64,000 nucleotides of DNA from Nitrospirae bacterium MYbinv3 (lineage in GTDB: Bacteria; Nitrospirota; Thermodesulfovibrionia; Thermodesulfovibrionales; Magnetobacteriaceae), in assembly GCA_002753395.1 (NCBI GenBank), contig PEAB01000010.1, forward strand, positions 1-64,000, read 5' to 3'. The notes beneath the pieces are model-generated. The model was not told the DNA's origin, searched no databases, and saw only the letters and a list, made by a program, of their open reading frames with translations. Shown here piece by piece: positions 1-8,755 of this stretch. Positions within the stretch are counted from its first letter, which is position 1. Each line of letters opens with the position of its first letter. The position numbers and the translations under genes are program-made.

Positions 1-380
1 CTCAGACATATTTTTAGGGAGAATGCTGCGTAGTTTTCTCTTGCTCTCAATCCATACAGTCACCCCTTTGCCAATTTAACCCCACAAAGATATATCTCCA
101 CTCTTCAATGAGAATTACTGACAAAAGAAGCAGAAAATATAAGAAAATGTTTACTAAAGGAAATATGGGAATTTCAGGATGATCTAAAAGATTACTTCGA
201 GGATAATGATCCAAAAGACAAAAAACACTGTCTAAAAAAATAAAAAGACATTTAAAGCCTTCTTCAGCCTTTACTGCTTTTAAGTATTGGATCGTTAAGG
301 ACAATCCTAAGTTAAGCAGAGAATTTAAAAAAATAATCAAAGCTATTGGCGAAGCGGTCTAATACGATGTCGTATTTTAC

Positions 381-440
381 GGGGTCAAGGGGACTGGTCC
401 CCTTGTGAGGGGGGTTAAGGGGGAGCGACGCTCCCCCTTC
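381..440 (+). repeat. Dispersed hairpin repeat, copy A
   Basis: GGGGTCAAGGGGACTGGTCCCCTTGTG plus GGGGGAGCGACGCTCCCCC, just past the hyfC 3' end. Confidence 0.85.
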
Positions 441-469
441 TCTTCCTTTCCTTCCCTTCTCCTCCCCAT

Positions 470-1414
470 TCATTCCAATATATAAAACGACAGCATTCCG
501 AGCGTTGCAAGGAGAAAGCCGCTGCCTAGGAACTCTGTTAAACGGAAGAGGCGCATCTTAGCCAACCCAACCTCGATTAGGATCAGGCCGATCCCTACTA
601 CACATAGTTTTAATATCATAAGGACGAATGTTGCCGCTATTGCACCTGCACCGGTAACGTGCGCTATGCCCCAGGGGAAGAACAACGACGTTGCAAGTGT
701 GGCAAAGAGGAACAGCTTCATCATCCCGGCCCACTCTATAAGCGCCAGGTGACGGCCCGAATACTCCAGGATCATGGCCTCGTGTATCATGGTAAGCTCC
801 AGATGGGTAGAGGGGTTGTCTACCGGTATCCGTCCGGTCTCAGCTAACGCTACTAGAACGAAGGCCAAAAATGCAAAGACGATAGATGGTCTGAGCAGAA
901 AGTGCGTATCGGCCACTAATCGTACCATCTGCGCCAGAGAGGTAGACTTGGTTGCCAGTGAAACTGTAAAGATAGACATGAGCATGGCTGGTTCAGCCAG
1001 TGAGGCTATGGTCATCTCACGGCTAGCCCCCATGCCGCCAAAGGCCGTACCGATATCCATCGCCGCAAGTGCAGTAAAAAACCGCGCTATGGCAAAAAAG
1101 GCCACAAGGACAATGACATCGGCTGTGGCAGCTAATGGAAGGTCTGCACTCAGCATCGGGATAATCCCCCCCGACAGTACCGCCACACCAAAGACGAGGT
1201 AAGGCGTGAGACGAAATATCCAAGAGGCGTTTTCTGCTATCACCACGTCCTTTGAAAACAGCTTTAAGATCTCCCTGTAGGGCTGCAACAGCCCAGGGGA
1301 AGTTCGTCCCTGACTCCAACACTTTAGCGTCCTGACCCACCCCACAAACACAGGAGCACCCAAAAGCAGCACCATAAGCTGTAATCCTTCTACAATAAAT
1401 GGATACACATTCAT
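470..1414 (-). CDS. hyfC: Hydrogenase-4 component C / NuoH-like membrane subunit
   Basis: NuoH/HycD-type motifs (LLQPYREILKLFSKD, ETGRIPVDNPSTHLELTMIHEAMILEYSGRHLA). The ORF track starts at 1552; the internal Met (MNVYPFIVEG) at 1414 overlaps the hyfB stop and is the likely start. Confidence 0.9.
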   Translation of the reverse strand: MNVYPFIVEGLQLMVLLLGAPVFVGWVRTLKCWSQGRTSPGLLQPYREILKLFSKDVVIAENASWIFRLTPYLVFGVAVLSGGIIPMLSADLPLAATADVIVLVAFFAIARFFTALAAMDIGTAFGGMGASREMTIASLAEPAMLMSIFTVSLATKSTSLAQMVRLVADTHFLLRPSIVFAFLAFVLVALAETGRIPVDNPSTHLELTMIHEAMILEYSGRHLALIEWAGMMKLFLFATLATSLFFPWGIAHVTGAGAIAATFVLMILKLCVVGIGLILIEVGLAKMRLFRLTEFLGSGFLLATLGMLSFYILE

Positions 1415-3456
1415 CGCAAAAACACCAGGAGCGCTAATATGGTGATGAAGGAATAGATAAGATAAACCTGTATGCGTCCAGCCTGAAGCATCCCGACTCG
1501 CCTTGCTAAATAGAAGCACACGTCGACCACCGGCTTGTATAGCCACACCCAAAAGAGGTCTCTTATGCGAAGATAGTAGTGATACCTCTCTGGAAAGGCG
1601 CTGTGCCCTGATTGTGAGGAAAGCCGGACTGTCTCCTTAATGCTGAATAGGAAGCCAAAGATCCTGCGTATAGGCATCGAAAAGGAGGTTGCGTTATACT
1701 GCATGGTGTTTGTTAGTCTTTCAAATCCACAGTCCCATATTGGAACCCTTTTTATCTTGCTTTGACGAACGTGTAATAGTGCATATGTGACAATTACGAT
1801 GAAAAAAACGCCTATAAATACAACAGGGCCTGAATAAGACGCTCGTTCAGGCTGTAGGGGGATGAGCCAGAGCCAGTCAAACACCTTATGGGAGGTCTCG
1901 GTGGTGGCGTGTGTAAGCTCGTGCGTTACGGAGTTGAGCCAGCCAATGGTGAAGGTAGGCAGCACCCCTAATACAAGACACGTAAGGGCGCTAAGTATCA
2001 TACCGATTCGCATCGGCCAGTTTGCCTCATGTATGTGGTCAATACTCTGACCGCGGTAGTGTCCCAGGAACGTAACGCCAAAGGCCTTTACAAAACATGC
2101 GGAAGCTAAGGCGCTGGTAAGGGCCAGCAGAGCGGCTCCCAACGGGATCAAGAGCTTCAAGAGCGTGTTGGGTAACGATGGCGAAAGCAGAAATGCCTGA
2201 AACGTCAGCCACTCCGACACAAAGCCATTTAGCGGCGGCAGCGCCGATATTGATGCACAGCCCACCAAAAACGCAGAAGCCGTCCAGGGCATCCTGTGGA
2301 TGAGACCGCCCATAGCATCCATGTTTCGCTGCCCCATGGCGTGCACTACTGCCCCCGCGCTCATAAAGAGGAGTCCCTTGAAGGCGGCATGGTTAAGCGT
2401 GTGATAAAGACCGGCCATCAGGGCAATGCAGGCCAACGCTGGCATCTGATACGACGTAAATATCATAGCAAGCCCTATGCCTATTAGTATGATACCGATG
2501 TTTTCTACCGATGAGTAGGCAAGCAGCCTCTTTAAGTCCACTTGCATCAGTGCATACAGGACGCCCATCACGGCAGATACAAGACCAAGTGTCAAGACGA
2601 CGGCGCCCCACCACCACGGGAATCTGCCGATAAGGTCAAAGGTCACGCGCAATATCCCGTATATGGCTGTTTTGAGCATCACGCCGCTCATCAGTGCCGA
2701 CACGTTTGATGGCGCTACGGGGTGTGCCTCGGGCAGCCAGACGTGTAGGGGAATCACACCTGCCTTTGCTGCAAACCCTAAGAACGCTAAGAAAAAGGCC
2801 ACTGTCGCCCCGGTTTGAGACAGTTGTGCGCTGCGCATAGCGTCAAACGTGTATATACCAAAGCCTTCAAAACCAACAGCGCTTCCGGCCATAATCCCAA
2901 AAGACAGGAGAATGGAGATCGCCCCCACGTGGGCAACTATCATGTAGAGTAAGGCCGCCTTCCTGTTTTGTGCGTGCTGGTCTTCAAACATCACAAGGAA
3001 GTAAGAGGCTGCTGCCATTATCTCCCATGCAAAGAGGAAAAACACGGCATCATCGGCCATTACCACAAGGGACATCCCTGAAAGGAATAGACAATAGAAG
3101 ATAACAAGGCTTGTTACAGACCTCTGCCCCACGTATCCTTTGACGTATCCAATAGAGTACAGCGAAACAAAAAAAGACAGCAGTCCTATCGTCGTAAGAA
3201 AAAAACCTGCCAATGGGTCAAGTCTCATGTGAAAGTTAAGTCCTGGTAGACCCAACATCAGGATGACCGTGTTGGTCAGGGCGCTGTTGACTGTCCAACC
3301 CCCTGCAACTACCATAAGGATCGAGGCAATTACAGCTAGGCCAAAGGAGACGTTTATGAGAGGTTTCTGATAACGGCCTAAAACCGCCGCAAGCAACGCT
3401 GTAAATAAGAGTAGTATTACGGAGGTATAGGCTGCGTCAATTGGCGCAAGGGTCAT
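1411..3456 (-). CDS. hyfB: Hydrogenase-4 component B / NuoL-MrpA-like antiporter subunit
   Basis: Proton_antipo_M-type protein (LPEAHPVAPSNVSALMSGVMLKTAIYG, HTLNHAAFKGLLFMSAGAV). ATG at 3456 overlaps the fcl stop (TAATG); the ORF track start is 3465. Confidence 0.9.
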   Translation of the reverse strand: MTLAPIDAAYTSVILLLFTALLAAVLGRYQKPLINVSFGLAVIASILMVVAGGWTVNSALTNTVILMLGLPGLNFHMRLDPLAGFFLTTIGLLSFFVSLYSIGYVKGYVGQRSVTSLVIFYCLFLSGMSLVVMADDAVFFLFAWEIMAAASYFLVMFEDQHAQNRKAALLYMIVAHVGAISILLSFGIMAGSAVGFEGFGIYTFDAMRSAQLSQTGATVAFFLAFLGFAAKAGVIPLHVWLPEAHPVAPSNVSALMSGVMLKTAIYGILRVTFDLIGRFPWWWGAVVLTLGLVSAVMGVLYALMQVDLKRLLAYSSVENIGIILIGIGLAMIFTSYQMPALACIALMAGLYHTLNHAAFKGLLFMSAGAVVHAMGQRNMDAMGGLIHRMPWTASAFLVGCASISALPPLNGFVSEWLTFQAFLLSPSLPNTLLKLLIPLGAALLALTSALASACFVKAFGVTFLGHYRGQSIDHIHEANWPMRIGMILSALTCLVLGVLPTFTIGWLNSVTHELTHATTETSHKVFDWLWLIPLQPERASYSGPVVFIGVFFIVIVTYALLHVRQSKIKRVPIWDCGFERLTNTMQYNATSFSMPIRRIFGFLFSIKETVRLSSQSGHSAFPERYHYYLRIRDLFWVWLYKPVVDVCFYLARRVGMLQAGRIQVYLIYSFITILALLVFLR

Positions 3457-4391
3457 TAGCCACAATATTTTCTGAGGTAAAAGTCATAAATCTTCTTTAG
3501 CCCTTCATCGAGTGATATTGCGTGGTGCCAACCCAGGCTGTTTAGTTTGCTTACGTCAAGCAGTCTCTTTGGCATTCCGTCGGGTATGGTATGGTCATAG
3601 GTGATGACGCCTCTATAACCAACGGTTTCTTTAATCTTCTGAGCCAGTTCAGCTATTGATATATCCTTACCCGTGCCTATATTTAGGAAGGGGCTTTCGT
3701 TGTAGTTTTGCATTATCCAAAATATGGCATCGGCCAAGTCATCGACGTATATGAACTCCCTCTGTGCAGAGCCTGACCCCCATAATTTTATCTCAGGGAG
3801 GTTGTTTACCTTAGCCTCGTGCATCTTTCTGATCAGCGCTGAGATAACGTGAGAGGAGTCCGGGTCAAAGTTATCGTTTTCACCGTAAGTGTTGGTGGGC
3901 ATACAGGAGATAAAGGTCTGGTGGTACTGCTCGTATATTTTTTCGCAGAGTTTTATGCCGGCTATCTTGGCTATAGCGTAGCCCTCGTTTGTGGGTTCGA
4001 GTTTGCCTTCCATGAGGTATTCTTCCTTGATTGGTTGAAGGGGTAAACGCGGATAGATGCAAGCACTACCTAAAAAGAGCAGTTTTTTTACACCGCTAAG
4101 GTGTGCCTGCCATATTACGTTATTTTGTATCTGCAGGTTTTCATACGTAAAATCTGCTGAGTAGGTCATGTTATGCTTGATGCCGCCTACCTTTGCGGCG
4201 CTCAGGATGACGTACTCCGGTCTTTCAGCCATAAAGAAATCTGCTACCTTTTGTTGATTAAGGAGATCCAGCTCACCTCTGGTCTTTAATATTAGGTTGT
4301 TGTAGCCTTCCCGTCTGTACCTGCGCACTGTCGCTGAGCCAACCAGTCCGGTATGGCCGGCTATATATATTTTTGAGTCTTTATTAATCAT
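3456..4391 (-). CDS. fcl: GDP-L-fucose synthase (NAD-dependent epimerase/dehydratase)
   Basis: GHTGLVGSA Rossmann motif, SAAKVGGI, GSACIYP, NEGYAIAKIAG. Confidence 0.9.
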   Translation of the reverse strand: MINKDSKIYIAGHTGLVGSATVRRYRREGYNNLILKTRGELDLLNQQKVADFFMAERPEYVILSAAKVGGIKHNMTYSADFTYENLQIQNNVIWQAHLSGVKKLLFLGSACIYPRLPLQPIKEEYLMEGKLEPTNEGYAIAKIAGIKLCEKIYEQYHQTFISCMPTNTYGENDNFDPDSSHVISALIRKMHEAKVNNLPEIKLWGSGSAQREFIYVDDLADAIFWIMQNYNESPFLNIGTGKDISIAELAQKIKETVGYRGVITYDHTIPDGMPKRLLDVSKLNSLGWHHAISLDEGLKKIYDFYLRKYCG

Positions 4392-4576
4392 TATAACTTA
4401 ACTTCTCCCTTTATGATACCATGCACATCGTAGAGTTTTCCCGATATAAAGCCGTCTAACGCCTTAAAACATGCTCCGCTATTTCAGCTTTGTATGTTCT
4501 CTTCACTATTATATTTACAATACGCGTTTATGTCAAGTGAGCGTCGCAAGGCAATCGCTTTTGACCAGAAAGAAAA

Positions 4577-4638
4577 AAAGGGGCGGCTCCGCCCCCCTTC
4601 AGAACCCCCCGCAAGGGGGCCAGCCCCCTTGACCCCTT
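4577..4638 (-). repeat. Dispersed hairpin repeat, copy B
   Basis: GGGGCGGCTCCGCCCC hairpin followed by GCAAGGGGGCCAGCCCCCTTGACCCC. Confidence 0.75.
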
Positions 4639-4696
4639 CCTGCGCGTACTTGGGTTTACAACGAAGGCAGACTGTTTACAACACATAAAATTTTCG

Positions 4697-4774
4697 GTAG
4701 TCCTGCAGAGGTAGTAATATTCAATTCCCCTCCCTTGATGGGAGGGGTTAGGGGTAATGCTGTTGACTTAAGCA
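4697..4774 (+). repeat. Dispersed repeat, family 3, copy 1
   Basis: GGTAGTCCTGCAGAGGTAGTAATATTCAATTCCCCTCCCTTGATGGGAGGGGTTAGGGGTAATGCTGTTGACTTAAGCA. Confidence 0.75.
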
Positions 4775-5096
4775 TTATTGATGTAATTGCCTATGTAGTT
4801 TACTCCGGCAGGCTAAAATAGTACACTAAATAGGTAGTAAGCTTATCCAAAATCCAAACTTACTTGGTCGATAGTGTGGCAAGAGCATATGTCTATTGCT
4901 CTGATTTTTATTTGGCCGGAGCTAACTCAATAGGCAATTTTTCTAATACGATAGCCCTGGTGAGCATCGACAGGGGTGCATAAGGATTTCATGGGCTTAT
5001 GTAAATAGAGGGGAGACTATAACAACTGACGCAGGGGTTCGTACCCCTTCCAGATTATAACAATAATAAGTTAACACTTGAAACTGAAACGTTACG

Positions 5097-5125
5097 TTGA
5101 CAGGCGGGGTATCTCCGGTTATATT
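5097..5125 (+). promoter_or_regulatory. Candidate sigma70-like promoter for the CRISPR array
   Basis: TTGACA (5097-5102), 17 bp, TATATT (5120-5125), immediately before the first repeat at 5130. Confidence 0.6.
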
Positions 5126-5129
5126 ACGG

Positions 5130-6719
5130 GTTTATATCCCACATAGTTCAGATGAAACTAAGCTGTTTTAGTCTATAAAACTAAAAAGTTCCACGGTTTA
5201 TATCCCACATAGTTCAGATGAAACGTCTATTTGAAGGGAATTTTTGGTCTACATGGCAAAGTTTATATCCCACATAGTTCAGATGAAACTCATACAACTT
5301 AAAATTGTTAATCAAGTCTTTTATTCTGTTTATATCCCACATAGTTCAGATGAAACTTGTAAATCCTTTAATCAGTGTAATCTTGGTTAAACTGTTTATA
5401 TCCCACATAGTTCAGATGAAACGAAGACGTTGAAACACAAGAAGAAGAAGAAATAGACAGTTTATATCCCACATAGTTCAGATGAAACGTCAACGTTTAT
5501 TGTGTCATTATACCTTGCTAGTTCGTTTATATCCCACATAGTTCAGATGAAACAATTTCTTATGCACCCGGCACCACGCCTTGAGTTTAGTTTATATCCC
5601 ACATAGTTCAGATGAAACATAAGCTATCCAGCAGATGCCGAAAGCATGTCTTTGTTTATATCCCACATAGTTCAGATGAAACGTCTATTTGAAGGGAATT
5701 TTTGGTCTACATGGCAAAGTTTATATCCCACATAGTTCAGATGAAACCACTCAAACCACTTGGCTGCTTAAACACACGAACATGTTTATATCCCACATAG
5801 TTCAGATGAAACGAAGACGTTGAAACACAAGAAGAAGAAGAAATAGACAGTTTATATCCCACATAGTTCAGATGAAACATAAGCTATCCAGCAGATGCCG
5901 AAAGCATGTCTTTGTTTATATCCCACATAGTTCAGATGAAACGCTGGCGGATGTCACCGTAGACCTTCTGCCATGTCGTTTATATCCCACATAGTTCAGA
6001 TGAAACCAAGACTTATGAAACTCAATGTTTGTAGACGCAGCGTGTTTATATCCCACATAGTTCAGATGAAACTAAACATGCAAATGACAGATACAACACA
6101 GGAGGCAAGTTTATATCCCACATAGTTCAGATGAAACTGGGTATTTTTAACAGATGTACATGCAGAGCTTAAGTTTATATCCCACATAGTTCAGATGAAA
6201 CCGTTAATTTAAAAGACTTTGCCAAATCAATTTCAGAGTTTATATCCCACATAGTTCAGATGAAACCCAAGACGGCTTAGACTTACAACCAAACATGGAT
6301 ATGGTTTATATCCCACATAGTTCAGATGAAACCTGTCGCCATTTTTGCACCGCATCGAGCAAAATCAGTTTATATCCCACATAGTTCAGATGAAACCATC
6401 CATGACTGCAAACGTCAGTGTACAGTTCACAGGTTTATATCCCACATAGTTCAGATGAAACGACGCCTTTCCAAGCCATTTCATCACCATTCCAACCGTT
6501 TATATCCCACATAGTTCAGATGAAACACGATAACAACACACGTAGACATCCCAAACATCTGGTTTATATCCCACATAGTTCAGATGAAACGGTATCCATT
6601 GTTTTTTGTATGGATTCTCGTGTTAAGTTTATATCCCACATAGTTCAGATGAAACTATAGCGCTGTCCCCCCTTCAAAGTCAATAATTACGTTTATATCC
6701 CACATAGTTCAGATGAAAC
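5130..6719 (+). CRISPR. CRISPR array, 25 repeats / 24 spacers, 29-bp repeat GTTTATATCCCACATAGTTCAGATGAAAC
   Basis: Repeat starts at 5130, 5196, 5261, 5328, 5394, 5460, 5525, 5590, 5654, 5719, 5784, 5850, 5914, 5978, 6044, 6109, 6173, 6238, 6304, 6368, 6433, 6498, 6562, 6627, 6691; spacers about 35-38 bp. Confidence 0.99.
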
Positions 6720-6933
6720 CCACCTCATGTTATCAAAGATCAAAAAAACTCTCGTTATATAATGCCATATTATACGCTCTACCTTTCCTAAAATGCTCGA
6801 ACTCTTGTAACTTTTTGCAGTAAACCTGTGGTCGTGTTTTTGGTGTTCTGTTAATTCACAGATATTGTCTATTATTATCAATGTCTTATAAGACTTTATC
6901 CACGATTTAGGTTTACTGCACATAGCAATCTGC

Positions 6934-7200
6934 CTACAGAATGTTACCAGTCATTTCTTTCTCTACTCCAAGCACCGTCTTTGACAGATTACGCCTGTTT
7001 TCAATTACGTAGAAGTATACGCTGTCTACCTCTACAACAATCACCTTCCCAAGGTCTTGTTTGCACTTCTCCAACTTACCGACGCTTAACTCACCCTCAA
7101 ACACCGAATTCTGCACCCAGTGTAGATATCTCTTGAGCGCCTTGCGCACCTTGTTTACACGCTCCTCACCAATGTCATAAGTCACCACGTAATAAGACAT
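6934..7200 (-). CDS. cas2: CRISPR-associated endonuclease Cas2
   Basis: MSYYVVTYDIGEERVNKVRKALKRYLHWVQNSVFEGEL; start overlaps the cas1 stop (TGATG). Confidence 0.95.
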   Translation of the reverse strand: MSYYVVTYDIGEERVNKVRKALKRYLHWVQNSVFEGELSVGKLEKCKQDLGKVIVVEVDSVYFYVIENRRNLSKTVLGVEKEMTGNIL

Positions 7201-8180
7201 CACCACCACGCCTTAAGGGGGACGTACTCCTCATCCCCCAACAGATGTTTTATGAGCTTGTAACACTCTAACCGTATCAACGTGGAATACGAAACCTTGC
7301 GTTTGAGCTTTCGGTGCTGAACGGTGGTTTTGAGCTTCTCGTCAAGCTCCTTCAGATACTTCTTGCGACCCGCCTCGGTTAGGTAACAATAATCGACATC
7401 CTCCTCGAAGTCTTCCTCCGTAAGCATCCTGTTGTTAACAAGCTTGAACATAACCGAATCGGCGATCAAAGGCTTGAATATCTCAGCCACATCCAGACTC
7501 AAGGAATAACGCCTCTCGCTTGGCTCGTGCAGATAACTGATAGTTGGATTAAGCTGTGTGTGGTAGATGCTTGTCAACACGTGGGCGTACATGAGGGAGT
7601 TTCCAAAGGAGATCAAGGCGTTAATGGGATTTGTAGGCGGCTGCTTCTGTCGCTTGTCAAACGAAAAACCATCGGCCAGCACAACGTTGAAGGCCTGATA
7701 GTAGGCGTTGCGTGCACGTCCCTCACATCCCATAAGCTCGGCAATGGAGCGCACTGACGTAATGCTCTTCATTTCCCGGTTGATGACATCCTGATGCTCC
7801 TCGGTACCCTTATGACGGCGCAGATTTCGCTGAAGGTGAAAGAGACTCCCCTGAACAAAGCAGACGGCTAGGGTCAACCGCTGCTCAGGGTTAAGGTAGT
7901 GCTGAACCTGACGGACAGTAAGCTCACCCGAACCGTTTCTATGGGGCGGCATAAAACTCCCCGTGTAGAAACCATAGTAGTTGTAGAAGTGTATGGTCGT
8001 GTTGTGTTTGGAAAGGAAGTTTACGAGCTTAGAGTTGAGGTCAATCTCGCCAAAGAGGTGGAGAGTGTCTATGTCCTCAACGGGGATGGCCTTCCTTTCT
8101 CCTTTGTCGTTTTCAACGACGACGGTGTTTTCCATCCGCCTTATCCTGCCGTTTGAAAATATGTAGTACGGTCTATCCAT
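7200..8180 (-). CDS. cas1: CRISPR-associated endonuclease Cas1 (type I-B-like)
   Basis: NTTIHFYNYYGFYTGSF, HEPSERRYSLSLDVAEIFKPLIAD. Confidence 0.96.
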   Translation of the reverse strand: MDRPYYIFSNGRIRRMENTVVVENDKGERKAIPVEDIDTLHLFGEIDLNSKLVNFLSKHNTTIHFYNYYGFYTGSFMPPHRNGSGELTVRQVQHYLNPEQRLTLAVCFVQGSLFHLQRNLRRHKGTEEHQDVINREMKSITSVRSIAELMGCEGRARNAYYQAFNVVLADGFSFDKRQKQPPTNPINALISFGNSLMYAHVLTSIYHTQLNPTISYLHEPSERRYSLSLDVAEIFKPLIADSVMFKLVNNRMLTEEDFEEDVDYCYLTEAGRKKYLKELDEKLKTTVQHRKLKRKVSYSTLIRLECYKLIKHLLGDEEYVPLKAWW

Positions 8181-8197
8181 TGTCTCTAATCCTTATA

Positions 8198-8722
8198 TTA
8201 GGCCCAGCACAACTCGTAATAAGCACATTTGGGGCATATGCCTTTGTGAACAGGTTTGGGCGGGTTTGGCATCTCGGTTATAGCCTTGATTTTATCAAGG
8301 TCTTCAACTATGCGCAGTTCGTCTTGTTCAGTGAGGGTGACTTCCTCGGTCTTGCGGAGCTTCGGATAACTGATGAGGCCGGTTTTCTGAATACCGTGCT
8401 GTTTGAGGACGAAGAGGTAGTAGAGTATCTGTGCCCTATCGGCATCGGCAATGGAGCGGGAGAGCTTGATCTCACGGATGGTATCATGTCCCACAACGTC
8501 AATCTTAATGAGATTGTCGATCAATATCTCGCGCGACCTCTCGCGTGGATAGACCGATTGCTCAAGGAGCTTGCCAAGCAGGACGCTGTCCGACTCCGCC
8601 TCCATTGTGATGTGCCGGTCAAACAGCCAGAGCTTGCGCTGGCAAACATACAGGTAGTTGATCTTTACGCCCGTTACCCGAAACGTCTGCGGTGAGGACT
8701 CTATTGATTGTGAATCTGGCAT
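8198..8722 (-). CDS. cas4: CRISPR-associated exonuclease Cas4
   Basis: N-terminal YVCQRKLWLF cysteine and C-terminal CPKCAYYELCWA cluster. Confidence 0.92.
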   Translation of the reverse strand: MPDSQSIESSPQTFRVTGVKINYLYVCQRKLWLFDRHITMEAESDSVLLGKLLEQSVYPRERSREILIDNLIKIDVVGHDTIREIKLSRSIADADRAQILYYLFVLKQHGIQKTGLISYPKLRKTEEVTLTEQDELRIVEDLDKIKAITEMPNPPKPVHKGICPKCAYYELCWA

Positions 8723-8755
8723 AAATTTATCAATAAGAATTTAACATAAATAGCG

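Noticed and set aside
47-340. 97-aa minus-strand ORF at the window start
   Set aside because: Low-complexity hydrophobic translation antisense to a better plus-strand remnant
774-1202. 142-aa plus-strand ORF
   Set aside because: Antisense to hyfC, no domain, explained by codon bias of the real gene
6326-6660. ORFs on the plus strand within the CRISPR array (62 and 80 aa)
   Set aside because: They consist of translated repeats (VYIPHSSDET / FISHIVQMK) and are array artefacts
6693-6923. 76-aa minus-strand ORF between array and cas2
   Set aside because: Overlaps the last repeat, no recognisable domain
7899-8695. Plus-strand ORFs opposite cas1 and cas4
   Set aside because: Antisense to clear cas genes, no recognisable motifs
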